In this document: positions 54,712 through 63,738 of the stretch, one piece after another
Layout: each line of letters opens with the position of its first letter
Position numbering within the stretch: position 1 is the first letter of the stretch
DNA from: Methylobacterium sp. B4
GTDB taxonomy: Bacteria; Pseudomonadota; Alphaproteobacteria; Rhizobiales; Beijerinckiaceae
Length of the DNA: 64,000 nucleotides
Direction: 5' to 3'
Assembly (NCBI RefSeq): GCF_003201865.1
Contig: NZ_QJJJ01000007.1
Coordinates: 62,001-126,000, forward strand
Translations under genes and position numbers: made by a program
Notes under the pieces: model-generated
Told to the model about the DNA's origin: nothing
The model's input: the letters and a program-made list of their open reading frames with translations, nothing else
Database searches by the model: none

Positions 54712-56673
54712 ATGCGCAACGGTTGGGTTGTGGTCGGCGCGCTCGGCTGCGCTCTCAGCGCTGTGCCGGCTCAAGCACGCATCACAGGCATCGAGGTTAC
54801 CAGCGTTGAGCCTTTTGCGGATGGCGCTGAGTTCGGATCAGCCGGCAGCTACGAGCGTGTCGTCGGCACGGCCAGCGGAGAGCTCGATCCTGCCGATCCT
54901 GCGAACGCCGGCATCGTCGACATCACCCTGGCGCCCCGCAACGCCCGCGGCATGGTCGAATACAAGACCGACCTTTTCATCCTGCGCCCCAAGGATCCTG
55001 CTCGGGGCAGCGGCACGCTCCTGTTCGAGGTGCTGAACCGGGGCCGCAAGTTTCTCTTCAACTGGGTCCTCGACGCGCCAGCCCAAGCGGTACAGGCCGT
55101 CAACGACCCGAAGACCGCCACCGATGCGGGGACCGGGCTCGTGCTGCGTCGGGGCTACACCGTCGTCTGGTCAGGCTGGGAGGCGGACGCACTGCGCCAG
55201 CAGGGCGGTATGGCCATCGACGTGCCGGTGGCCACGCGCGGCGGCAAGCCGATCGTCGAGGTCGTGCGCGACGAACTCGTCAGCGCGACCCGCGGCCCGC
55301 CCGAGGCGCCCTTCTATTTGACCTTCAAGGTGGCCAGCCAGGACAAGGCCCGGGCGCAGCTCACCGTTCGGCGCCGGGAGGCCGATCCGCCGCGGCCGGT
55401 GCCGTCCGACGCCTGGCACTACGCCACGCCGCGTCAGATCGAGCTTCTGCCCAAGGGCACCAAGCCGCTGCCCGGCTCGCTCTACGAATTCACCTACCAG
55501 GCCACCGAGCCGAAGGTGCTCGGGATCGGCTTCGCCGCCACGCGGGATGTGGTGGCCTATCTCCGCGGCGAGGGCGGCGGCACGCTCAACCCGGCGGGTG
55601 GCACGATCAGGCACACCCTCGCGCTCGGCATCTCGCAGAGCGGGCGCTATCTGCGCGACTTCATCCAGCAGGGCTTCAACCGGGACGAAGCCGGCAAGCG
55701 CGTCTTCGACGGCGTTCTGTCCCACATCGCGGGCGTGGGCGGGGTATTCCTCAACAGCCGCTTCGGTCAGCCCTCGCGCACCAACACGCAGCACGAAGAC
55801 CACTTATACCCCGAGAACATGTTCCCGTTCTCGGCCGCCGCCCAACACGATCCCGTTACCGGGCGGACGGGCAGGATCCTGCGAGAGGATGGCTTCGATC
55901 CGCTGATGATCGAAGCCAATACCGGGACCGAGTATTGGCAGAAGGGTGCCTCTCTCCTCACGACCGATCCGCTGGGCCGCACCGATGTGCCGCTGCCCGA
56001 CTCCGCGCGCGCCTACCTGGTTTCGAGCGGCTTCCACTATGGGCGTGCCGGCCTGGCCTCGACCAAGGGACCCTGCGCGAACCCGCGCAGCAGCCTGAAC
56101 CCGGCCCCGGCGGTCCGGGCGCTGCTGGTCGCGCTCGAGGAATGGGTGAAGGCGGGTAAGGCACCACCGGAGAGCCGTGTGCCACGCCTGTCCGATCAAA
56201 CCCTGGTCGAGGCGGCCGATATCGGCTTCCCGTTCATGGTCGGTGTCCCCGTCCCGACGGCGCCGAATGCGATCGCGCGCTTCAGCACCTACGTGGATCC
56301 CCGGCCGGAAAGCGGGCTGCAATATCGCCCGCTGGTCCCGCGGGTCGATGCCGACGGCAACGAGGTGGCCGGCATCCGCTTGCCGGCCGTTGCAGCCCCG
56401 CGTGCAACCTTCACCGGCTGGAACCTGTATGCCGATCCGTTCCCCGCCGGGGCGCTGTGTGACCGCGAGGGCAGTCAGATCCCGTTCGCACACACGCGGG
56501 CCGAACGGGACGCGGCCGGCGATCCCCGCTTGTCCCTCGAGGAGCGCTATCCGGATGCGGACGCCTACATCGCTGCCGTTGCGAAATCGGTCGACGCGCT
56601 CGTATCGGATCGCCTCCTGCTGCGTGAGGACGGCGATCGCATGATCGAGGCGGCTCGGCAGCGCACGCCGTAA
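54712..56673 (+). CDS. exported alpha/beta-hydrolase-domain protein
   Basis: The 653-residue protein has a signal peptide (VVVGALGCALSAVPAQA) and matches the large alpha/beta hydrolase domain family of uncharacterised secreted esterase-like proteins. The nucleophile is probably the second Ser of GISQSGRYLRD (about residue 310). Other visible segments are LLFEVLNRGRKFLFNW, GYTVVWSGWEADALRQQGG and FDPLMIEANTGTEYWQKGAS. The substrate is unknown. The ATG follows AGGGAGAGAAC. It is not obviously part of the iron-uptake unit, from which it is separated by a hairpin. Confidence 0.82.
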   Translation: MRNGWVVVGALGCALSAVPAQARITGIEVTSVEPFADGAEFGSAGSYERVVGTASGELDPADPANAGIVDITLAPRNARGMVEYKTDLFILRPKDPARGSGTLLFEVLNRGRKFLFNWVLDAPAQAVQAVNDPKTATDAGTGLVLRRGYTVVWSGWEADALRQQGGMAIDVPVATRGGKPIVEVVRDELVSATRGPPEAPFYLTFKVASQDKARAQLTVRRREADPPRPVPSDAWHYATPRQIELLPKGTKPLPGSLYEFTYQATEPKVLGIGFAATRDVVAYLRGEGGGTLNPAGGTIRHTLALGISQSGRYLRDFIQQGFNRDEAGKRVFDGVLSHIAGVGGVFLNSRFGQPSRTNTQHEDHLYPENMFPFSAAAQHDPVTGRTGRILREDGFDPLMIEANTGTEYWQKGASLLTTDPLGRTDVPLPDSARAYLVSSGFHYGRAGLASTKGPCANPRSSLNPAPAVRALLVALEEWVKAGKAPPESRVPRLSDQTLVEAADIGFPFMVGVPVPTAPNAIARFSTYVDPRPESGLQYRPLVPRVDADGNEVAGIRLPAVAAPRATFTGWNLYADPFPAGALCDREGSQIPFAHTRAERDAAGDPRLSLEERYPDADAYIAAVAKSVDALVSDRLLLREDGDRMIEAARQRTP

Positions 56674-57229
56674 CCGCCGACCATCCCTGCAATCGGGTTT
56701 CTCCTCACAACACGCGCGCATATCGGTCATTGCCACGATCGAGCGCGTGCAAGCGATCGAGAGCCGGCCGCACGAGCGGGACCGGCCGTGAGCCCCTGCT
56801 CCGTCGCCGTCTCCCCGGCCGGCATGCTCGCGAGCGGGAAGCCGGCCAAGGACGCGCGCCTACCTGCTCACCCGGTCGAGCCAACGCATCAGCCCGGTGG
56901 ACGACGCACCGGGCGAGCAGCCGCATGCGTGGTCCGAGGTCACCGCCGGGTCGATCGCGATGTTCGCCTTGGAGACGCCGGAGGAGGTGGGACGGACGTC
57001 GTGCCTGGAGCGGCGCGTATCGAGATCGGGCAACTGACCTCCCGCGAATAAGGCATCCCCTGCATCTCCATCTCGGCTGCTTCGCTGCAGCGAATGGTGC
57101 TGATGTGGACGGCTCAGGGGCAGGCGCGCAGCGCACATCTTCACGCTTCTGTGATGTGACGATAAAGAAATATGCTGCAGGATCAGGAAAATTCAGCAAT
57201 CTAAACCCGCATAGGTGTGACTGCGAGCC
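56674..57229. other. region with no recognised gene
   Basis: Several overlapping open frames exist on both strands, but none has a recognisable product or a clear start. The frame around 56845-57030 on the plus strand (RAYLLTRSSQRISPVDDAPG) looks weakly coding and may be a relic. The last 100 bases before 57230 are AT-rich and probably hold the promoter of the PAS gene. Confidence 0.4.
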
Positions 57230-57772
57230 ATGATCTGGGTCACCGACCATAAAGGCCATGTCACCTATATCTGTCGTCAATGGCAGAGTATGACTGGCCA
57301 GGAGCCCGCAGCAGCCCTGAAAATGGGCTGGGTGGATGCAATTTATCCTGACGACAGAAGCTTAGTCGTAGAGAGTTTTGCCGAAGCTTGCCGGCGTCAG
57401 GTCGAGTTTATGCTTCGCTTCCGCCTGCAGCGTACAGATGGCACCCACGTCTGGGTTCTCGGCGGCTCCTCGCCCACGTTCACGCCTCTGACCCACGACT
57501 TCGTTGGCTTTTTAGGTGTGTTGAGCCAGTACGAGAACGAGGCATCAGACCTCATCGCCACAGCCGAGATTGGCAGCTTCACGCCCGGTCGGGCCACAGG
57601 CGAATTCGCCCCATTGTCAAAACTGGATATCGCCGCTGACCATCTCATCGCAGCGAGAGCGATCACCGTGGAGTACGGGGCTGACGTCGCGAAGGCCATC
57701 GACCATGCGCTTCATGTGCTGGGCCAAGCGCTTAATCGCGAGCAGACGGGATCACCGAGAACGCCTCATTAA
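57230..57772 (+). CDS. PAS-domain protein
   Basis: The 180-residue protein is mainly one PAS fold. The N-terminal strands are MIWVTDHKGHVTYICRQWQS, then MTGQEPAAALKMGWVDAIYP and DDR. The C-terminal sheet is FRLQRTDGTHVWVLGGSSPT and then FVGFLGVLSQYE. A helical tail (about 135-175) follows with no output domain seen. It may act as a small sensor that partners a separate signalling protein. The first strand is at the very N-terminus, so a few residues of the usual PAS cap are missing. Confidence 0.82.
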   Translation: MIWVTDHKGHVTYICRQWQSMTGQEPAAALKMGWVDAIYPDDRSLVVESFAEACRRQVEFMLRFRLQRTDGTHVWVLGGSSPTFTPLTHDFVGFLGVLSQYENEASDLIATAEIGSFTPGRATGEFAPLSKLDIAADHLIAARAITVEYGADVAKAIDHALHVLGQALNREQTGSPRTPH

Positions 57773-57930
57773 CCGGCGACGTCCTCCGCCTCCCGACACC
57801 ACATGGCATGGGCCCGCTCGCGTGCCTCGAAGGCAGTCCGCAGCAGCGTATCCGGCGCGCCCCGCGCCTCCGACAGCAGGATGAGTCCGATGTCGCTCGG
57901 CTTGCAGTCGAGGACCTTTGCTGCCTCACA
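57769..57930 (-). pseudogene. C-terminal fragment of an unidentified protein
   Basis: Read leftward, a 54-residue frame without a start codon encodes EAAKVLDCKPSDIGLILLSE, then ARGAPDTLLRTAFEARERAH, and stops at 57769, overlapping the PAS gene stop. It looks coding and like the tail of a small protein, but I do not recognise it. An in-frame stop lies just upstream, so it is a fragment. Confidence 0.35.
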
Positions 57931-58044
57931 CCGTCAGGTCGCGTCGGTAGCAACAAGGCGCACATCGTACAGTGCGGGAAGTTTCGCTGGATGTCTGGTC
58001 CCGCTGTGTGGCGGTACGACTGACGCCGCATGGAGTGACGCGCG

Positions 58045-58125
58045 ATGGGACAGGTTCTCCACGGCAGCGCCACGACGCCAGAGACGGTCCGTCGGGCAAT
58101 CCAAGCTCTTCAAGAGAGCATAAGG
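58045..58125 (+). pseudogene. IS481-type transposase N-terminal fragment
   Basis: From the ATG at 58045 the plus strand reads MGQVLHGSATTPETVRRAIQ and then ALQESIR. This resembles the N-terminus of a group of IS481-like transposases common in methylotrophs and Rhizobiales (MGQVLHGSATTTEAVRRAIQ). Similarity ends there. The surrounding 57930-58362 has no intact gene and is probably insertion-sequence debris. Confidence 0.65.
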
Positions 58126-58362
58126 GGCCATTCTGGCCCGCGAGTCTCCACGCCTTCGACGTTCTCGGCAGCATTGGCGACAGCGGACATGCCGCTTGCC
58201 CGCCTTCGATCTTGACGGCCCTGAAGCTGTCGACCCGATCGACACGCCACCGATTGCGAGCCCGAGGCGGAAGGCGTCGTTCCATTCGTCGGACTGCGCC
58301 GACGGCCACTCATCCGTGCCTCCCCCACCGTTCACCCGCGCAGCGTCCGGAAGCCTGCAGCC

Positions 58363-59676
58363 TCACTTCTCTCGGAAGGCCCGGCGTGCTTGGTCGGCAA
58401 GCGGCTTGGTAAGATAGGAGAAGACCGTCCGGTCCGCGGTGCGGATGAAGGCCTCCACGGGCATGCCCGGCACCAGTTGCGCCCCGGCGAGTCTAGCGAG
58501 TTCCTCTTTCGTCACGGAGAGCCGAACGAGGTAGTAGGACACCCCCGTGCGCTTGTCCTCGCTGACATCGGCCGCGACCCTGCTCACCGTGCCCGCGAGC
58601 TCCGGAGTCACGCGTTGGTCGAAGCTCGGAAAGCGCAGCCCCGCTCCCTGCCCGACCCGGACCCGGTCGATATCCTGAGGCGCGACTCTCACCTCGGCGA
58701 CAAGGGTATCGGCGTTTGGCACCACAAGCATGATCGCTTCACCCGGCGAGATCACCCCGCCGACGGTGTGAACGCTGAGTTCGTGCACGTATCCGGCCTG
58801 TGGCGCGCGGATGTCGATGCGCTTGAGCTGATCGAGGGCGGTGACTTTCTGCTCGACGAGGGTCGCGCTCTTGGCCCGGATTTCGGCGAGTTCCTTGGCG
58901 ACCTCGCTGCGCAAATTCTGCTCCAACTGGATGACCTGCAACTCCGTCTCGGAGACCTTGCCCCGGGTCCCAGCGATGCTCGCGACCAGCGCTCCGCGCT
59001 CGCCCTTGATCCGCGCGATCTCACGCTCCAGGCTCGTCACGCGACTCATCTGGATTAGATTCTTGCGCCAGAGGTCCATGACCCCCTGGTACTCACGCTC
59101 GATGATGTTGGCCTCCTGACCCTTTGCCTCGGCTTGCTCGGTCATCCCGCGGATTTCCTCCGAGAGTTGCCCGACCCGCTCCTTGAGTTGCGCCTTCTGC
59201 CCAGCCAGCGCTTCGCGGCGGAAGCGGAACAGGCGCCGCTCGCCGTCGACGATTCGGGCGACCTCGGTGCCCGCATCGAGGAGGTCCTTCGAGAAGGTCA
59301 CGTCGGGCCGGCCGTCGCGCTCCGCCTCCAAGCGGGCGGCCCGCGCCTCCAATTCCCACAGGCTCTTGGTGACGGCGTCGAGGTTGGCCCGCGTCGTGGT
59401 GGCGTCGAGCCGGATCAGGAGTTCGCCGGGGCGGACCCGGCGGCCCTCCTGCACGTTCAGCTCGGCCACCACGCCGCCGGTTGGGTGCTGGACCTTCTTG
59501 ATGTTGGTCTCCACCACGAGCGAGCCGGTCGCGATGATGGCACCCGAGAGCTCGGTCGCGCCGGCCCAAGCCCCTGCCGACAGCGCCAGGCCGAGCACGG
59601 CGAGCACCCCGACCATGTGCCGCCGGAGCGAGCGCCGCGTGGCCGGGGACGCTGAAGGGGCGGAGGTGTTCGTCAT
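58363..59676 (-). CDS. type I secretion membrane-fusion adaptor (HlyD/PrtE family)
   Basis: The 437-residue protein links an inner-membrane ABC exporter to a TolC-type channel. One N-terminal membrane segment (VGVLAVLGLALSAGAWAGAT) is followed by the first lipoyl half (VVAELNVQEGRRVRPGELLI). A long coiled-coil covers about 90-290, then come the second half (KRIDIRAPQAGYVHELSVHT) and a beta-barrel with GMPVEAFIRTADRTVFSYLT at the C-terminus. Its ATG overlaps the exporter stop (ATGA), so the two are translationally coupled. No outer-membrane channel gene lies in the window. Confidence 0.94.
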   Translation of the reverse strand: MTNTSAPSASPATRRSLRRHMVGVLAVLGLALSAGAWAGATELSGAIIATGSLVVETNIKKVQHPTGGVVAELNVQEGRRVRPGELLIRLDATTTRANLDAVTKSLWELEARAARLEAERDGRPDVTFSKDLLDAGTEVARIVDGERRLFRFRREALAGQKAQLKERVGQLSEEIRGMTEQAEAKGQEANIIEREYQGVMDLWRKNLIQMSRVTSLEREIARIKGERGALVASIAGTRGKVSETELQVIQLEQNLRSEVAKELAEIRAKSATLVEQKVTALDQLKRIDIRAPQAGYVHELSVHTVGGVISPGEAIMLVVPNADTLVAEVRVAPQDIDRVRVGQGAGLRFPSFDQRVTPELAGTVSRVAADVSEDKRTGVSYYLVRLSVTKEELARLAGAQLVPGMPVEAFIRTADRTVFSYLTKPLADQARRAFREK

Positions 59677-61397
59677 GCGACCCTCGTCGGTACGGAGCGG
59701 GTCAAGGCGGCGAGCTTCTGCAGCACCTCGTCCCGGGGGCCGTCCATCTGCACCCGTCCTTCGTTGACGACGAGGATGCGATCGACTGCGGTCAGGGCAC
59801 TCGGGCGGTGGGCAATCACGACGGCGACGCCGCCGCGGGCCCGCACCGCCTGTACCGCCGCCGTCAAGGCGCGCTCACCCTCGACATCGAGGTTCGAGTT
59901 CGGCTCGTCGAGCACCACCAGGAACGGGTCGCCGTAGAGCGCACGGGCGAGCCCCACGCGCTGGCGCTGGCCGCCCGAGAGGGCGAGCCCGCCCATCCCG
60001 ACCCGGGCATCGTACCCGCCGGGCAGGCGCAGCACGACCTCATGCACGCCGGCCGCGCGGGCCGCAGCGAGCAGGGCTTCTGGGTCGGGATCGGCATCGA
60101 AGCGGGTAATGTTCTCGGCGATGGTACCGTCGAGGAGCTCGACATCCTGGGGGAGATACCCCATCGCCCGGCCGAGCACGTCCGGGTCCCACTGGTCGAT
60201 CGCCGCGCCGTCGAAGCGCACCACCCCACGGCAGGGCCGCGCCAAGCCGACGAGAGCCCGCGCGAGGGTCGATTTGCCGGAGCCGCTCGGCCCGATGACG
60301 CCGAGTGCGTTGCCGGGCGCGAGGGCGAAGCTGACATCGTGGAGAACGAGGTTATCCGTGCCGGGCGCCGCAAGCGAGACGCCGGTGACCCGAACGCTGC
60401 CCCGTGGGGCCGGTAAGGGCGTCACGGCGGCCGGCTCCTGAGCCGGCACGAAGGCGGCGATCCGCGACCAAGCCTGCCGGGCAGCGGCGACGGAGCGCCA
60501 ATTGGCGATGGCGATGTCCACGGGGGCGAGTGCCCGGGCCGAGAGGATGGTCGCTGCGAGCATCACCCCGGCCGTGGCTTCGTTCCGCACCACCAGCAGT
60601 GCGCCGAGTGCCAGTATCCCCGATTGCAGCATGGTGCGCAGGAGGCGGGCGATGCCGCCGAAGGACACGGCGAGGTCGGTGCCATGCCCGGCCACGTCGA
60701 GGTGACGCTCGTGGCGTGCCCGCCACGCCTCGGCGACCCGTCCGCGCATGCCCAGCGCCGTCACCAGAGGCCCGACGCGGTGGGCCATGTCCCCATGCGC
60801 GCGGTGTTCGGCCGCCGCCACGACCGCCTCCCGCGTCGGGCCGGCGCCGGCCCGATCGGTGGCGAGGGTGAGGACGCAGAGGAAGAGGGCCCCGCCGGCG
60901 ACGGTGAACCCGATCCAGGGATGGAAGAGGAAGCAGACCGCGACGTAGAACGGCACCCAGGGCAGGTCGAAGAACGCCGAGAAGGCAGGACTCGCCAGGA
61001 AGCCGCGGGCCGTGTCGAGGTCGCGCAGGGCCTGCGGGCCCTCGTCGCCGCGCACCGCCTCGGCGCTGCGCCGGAGAAGTTGGCGGAAAGCTCGCGCCGC
61101 AAGGCGCTCGTCGACAAGCCGGGCAACCCGGACGAGGATTCGCGCTCGGAACACCTCCATCAGCGCCTGGAGCAGGAACAGGATCGCGGCGATGCCGGCG
61201 AGCCCGGCGAGGGTGGCAAGGCTGCGGCTCGGGAGCACCCGGTCGTAGACCTGAAGCATGAACAGGGGGGCGGTCAGCATCAGCAGGTTTACGAGTCCGC
61301 TCAGCAGCATGACCGTCGCCAGCGGCCAGCGTGCCTCGCCAATCGCCCCCCACGCCTCCCGCCGCCCCGCCGAGGATCCGGCACGCTCATCCGCCAC
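59673..61397 (-). CDS. type I secretion ABC exporter (PrtD family)
   Basis: The 574-residue protein joins a six-helix membrane domain (about 25-310) to an ATPase. It has Walker A GPSGSGKSTLAR (about 370), signature LSGGQRQRVGLARALY (about 475), Walker B FLVVLDEPNSNLD and the switch His (VVIAHRPSAL). There is no N-terminal C39 peptidase domain, so the substrate should carry an uncleaved C-terminal signal. The repeat protein immediately upstream on the same strand is the likely cargo. Confidence 0.95.
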   Translation of the reverse strand: MADERAGSSAGRREAWGAIGEARWPLATVMLLSGLVNLLMLTAPLFMLQVYDRVLPSRSLATLAGLAGIAAILFLLQALMEVFRARILVRVARLVDERLAARAFRQLLRRSAEAVRGDEGPQALRDLDTARGFLASPAFSAFFDLPWVPFYVAVCFLFHPWIGFTVAGGALFLCVLTLATDRAGAGPTREAVVAAAEHRAHGDMAHRVGPLVTALGMRGRVAEAWRARHERHLDVAGHGTDLAVSFGGIARLLRTMLQSGILALGALLVVRNEATAGVMLAATILSARALAPVDIAIANWRSVAAARQAWSRIAAFVPAQEPAAVTPLPAPRGSVRVTGVSLAAPGTDNLVLHDVSFALAPGNALGVIGPSGSGKSTLARALVGLARPCRGVVRFDGAAIDQWDPDVLGRAMGYLPQDVELLDGTIAENITRFDADPDPEALLAAARAAGVHEVVLRLPGGYDARVGMGGLALSGGQRQRVGLARALYGDPFLVVLDEPNSNLDVEGERALTAAVQAVRARGGVAVVIAHRPSALTAVDRILVVNEGRVQMDGPRDEVLQKLAALTRSVPTRVA

Positions 61398-61478
61398 CCG
61401 CCGCCCTCCGCTTGGCTGCCCGTGTCAGGCCCGTTGAATGGTGAAGGGCCGCCCCGCGCAGGCGGGACGGCCGCCGTC

Positions 61479-63452
61479 TCAGAGCCCGAGCAGGTGAAGA
61501 CCCAGGCTCGGGGCATGGTGCTGCGTGTCGGTGGCATGGGTATCCACGTGGCCGCCGAGGTCGAGCGTGGCCATGCCGAGGTCGAGATGGACGCCCGGCT
61601 CGGCCTGCGCGGAGGTCGGGGAGGATGCCGGCGTTAGATCGAGGACGCGCCCGACCAGTGAATCGATTCCGCCGCCACTGCTTCCGGGGAAGGCAATGCC
61701 GTCGCCCGAAAGCAGACTGACGCCGAGCGCCGGCGTCTGGCTGCCGGAGTCGAGCGCGCTGACCTGGATCGCCTGGTCCGAACCCGTGCCGGAAGAGAGC
61801 AGGTTCGCATCGAGGGCGGGGTGGTCGGTCTGGGGCCCGATGCCCAGGTCGATCAGTGGGGCGGGGCCGGTCCCGCCGGCGCCGGTGCCGGACAACCCGC
61901 CGAGGAGACCACCGAGCAGTCCGCCACCGGTGCCGCCCTCGCTCCCGCCGCTCCCCAGGACGTCCCTCACGGTGTCGACGAGTTGGCTCGGCAGCCCGCC
62001 GGCGCCGTTTCCGGTCGCCCCACCGACGACGTCCGCGACCGGCTGGAGAATCCCGCCGATCCCCGACTCGCCCGCATTGCCGTCGAGGATGGCCGTGACC
62101 GGTTGCAACAGGCCCCCGTTGGCCTCGCCCCCGGCCACGTTGTCGAGGATGGCGGTGACGGGCTGGAGCAGGCCGCCGCTGTCGCCGCCGCCAGTCACAT
62201 CGGCGAGCAGGTCGGTCGCGGGCTGCAAGAGACCGCCCACCCCCGAGCCACCGGAGGCGCCGTCGAGGATGTCGACCACCGGCTGAAGCAGGCCGCCGCC
62301 CCCGGTCCCGAGGGTCCCGGTCACTGCGCCCGTCAGATTGCCCACCGCGCCGAGGATGTCGCCCACATCGGAGAGGACCGGCGTGAGCGCTGCCGTCCCC
62401 TCGCCGCCGAGCAGGCTGCCCGGCAGATTGACGACATCGGTGAGGAGGTTGCCCGGCTCGCCGAGATGACCAAGGCCCACGGTCTCGCCGAGTTCGGTCA
62501 CGCCGTGGACGACGCCGTTCAGAACCGGCACGTCGTGGCCGATCTGTTCGAGCGTGGCGTGGAGGTCGAGCACGGCGCCGTTGGCCACACTCGAGACGGG
62601 CCCGAGCAGGCCGGTCGAGGAGAGCGGACCGCCGGATGCGGCCGGCGAGAGGACTTGGTTCACGAGGTTGCCGGCGGCGTCCGTGACGTCGCCGAGATCG
62701 TGCAGGAGTGGGCTGACGGCGCCGAGACCGCCACCGGCGAGCACCGCCCCTGGGAGGGCCGTCACATCGGTGAGTAGATTCCCGGGCGTCCCGAGATGGC
62801 CGAGACCAAGCGACTCGCCGAGATTCGTCAGTCCGTGGATCGGGCCGTTCAGCGACGGATTCTGGTGGCCGACCTGCTCAAGCTGAGCGTGGAGTTCGAG
62901 CACCCCCTGATTGAGGGGCGCGGCGACCGAGGCGAGGAGGCCGCCATTTCCAAGTGGGTTGGTACCGGTCGCGGACCCGACGATCCCGCTCGCCGATTCG
63001 ATCAGCGTACCGGTCGCGTTCGCGACGTTGCCGGCATCGGTCAGGACGGTTGGGATGGAGGTCGCGTCGCCGCCGAGCGCCAGCGCGAACGCGTCGGTCA
63101 CGAGGTTGCCCGACGCGTTGAGATGGCCGAGGCCGAGCGTCTCGCCGAGGTTCGTCAGGCCATGCAGGGGACCGTTGAGGGCAGGCACCTCGTGTCCGGT
63201 CTGCTCCAGTTGTGCGTGGGTATCGAGCACGAGCGTGTTGGCAGTGGCCGCCACAACGTCGGGCAGAGGACCACTTTCGTCCGCAACGGGATCACCGACG
63301 ATCGCAGTCTCCACGAGGGATGCGACGGGACCCAGCCCGGAAAGTTGGCTCGTCGAGGTGGCCGCCGGCACTGCAAGCAGGTCCGTCCCGGCCAGCCATT
63401 CCAACGTGCGGACCGACGGCAGTCCTAGGACGGATGGGATAGCTTCCGTCAT
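61479..63452 (-). CDS. large repeat protein, probable type I secretion substrate
   Basis: No family is recognised. The 657-residue protein has no signal peptide and two repeat systems. Three modules of about 110 residues begin at about 79, 188 and 298; each reads roughly HAxLEQxGHxxPxLNGxxHG then TxLGExxGLGHL and GNLLTDV. Five copies of GGLLQPVxxILD, exactly 20 residues apart, cover about 387-480. The composition is rich in Gly, Leu, Val and Asp with no Cys and almost no Lys, as in secreted adhesin-like proteins. The C-terminus (HHAPSLGLHLLGL) is a hydrophobic tail suited to a type I signal. Classical RTX nonapeptides are absent. The start has AAGGAGAT upstream. Confidence 0.85.
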   Translation of the reverse strand: MTEAIPSVLGLPSVRTLEWLAGTDLLAVPAATSTSQLSGLGPVASLVETAIVGDPVADESGPLPDVVAATANTLVLDTHAQLEQTGHEVPALNGPLHGLTNLGETLGLGHLNASGNLVTDAFALALGGDATSIPTVLTDAGNVANATGTLIESASGIVGSATGTNPLGNGGLLASVAAPLNQGVLELHAQLEQVGHQNPSLNGPIHGLTNLGESLGLGHLGTPGNLLTDVTALPGAVLAGGGLGAVSPLLHDLGDVTDAAGNLVNQVLSPAASGGPLSSTGLLGPVSSVANGAVLDLHATLEQIGHDVPVLNGVVHGVTELGETVGLGHLGEPGNLLTDVVNLPGSLLGGEGTAALTPVLSDVGDILGAVGNLTGAVTGTLGTGGGGLLQPVVDILDGASGGSGVGGLLQPATDLLADVTGGGDSGGLLQPVTAILDNVAGGEANGGLLQPVTAILDGNAGESGIGGILQPVADVVGGATGNGAGGLPSQLVDTVRDVLGSGGSEGGTGGGLLGGLLGGLSGTGAGGTGPAPLIDLGIGPQTDHPALDANLLSSGTGSDQAIQVSALDSGSQTPALGVSLLSGDGIAFPGSSGGGIDSLVGRVLDLTPASSPTSAQAEPGVHLDLGMATLDLGGHVDTHATDTQHHAPSLGLHLLGL

Positions 63453-63738
63453 GTTCGATCTCCTTCGGAATTTGAGCTTCCAGCATCCGAAAGGATCAAG
63501 TCAGTATTTCGCTCCAAAACAGAGAAGCAAAAGAGCTTTCCTTGGACGGAATATCGTCAATTACTTAAGTATTTATACTTTATATTAACCATCTCGACCA
63601 AGTCGTCCTTCGAGACTCCGACAGTCCACTAATTCTTTGTGCCCCCGCGGCGACCGCGACCACGGTCACCCGTTCGGGGCCGAGGCCGGTCCGGGGTGTG
63701 CGCCGACGACGATGGGTAGAGGCGCCACCGGTCCGGTT
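63453..63738. other. AT-rich upstream region of the repeat protein
   Basis: About 285 bases with no recognised gene. The part 63540-63600 is strongly AT-rich and should hold the leftward promoter for the repeat-protein/ABC/HlyD genes. A long minus-strand frame over 63629-63988 is a shadow of the gene at the window edge. Confidence 0.4.

Noticed and set aside
61525..62777. Plus-strand frames across the repeat protein
   Set aside because: Periodic only because they mirror the repeats of the minus-strand gene; no start site or family.
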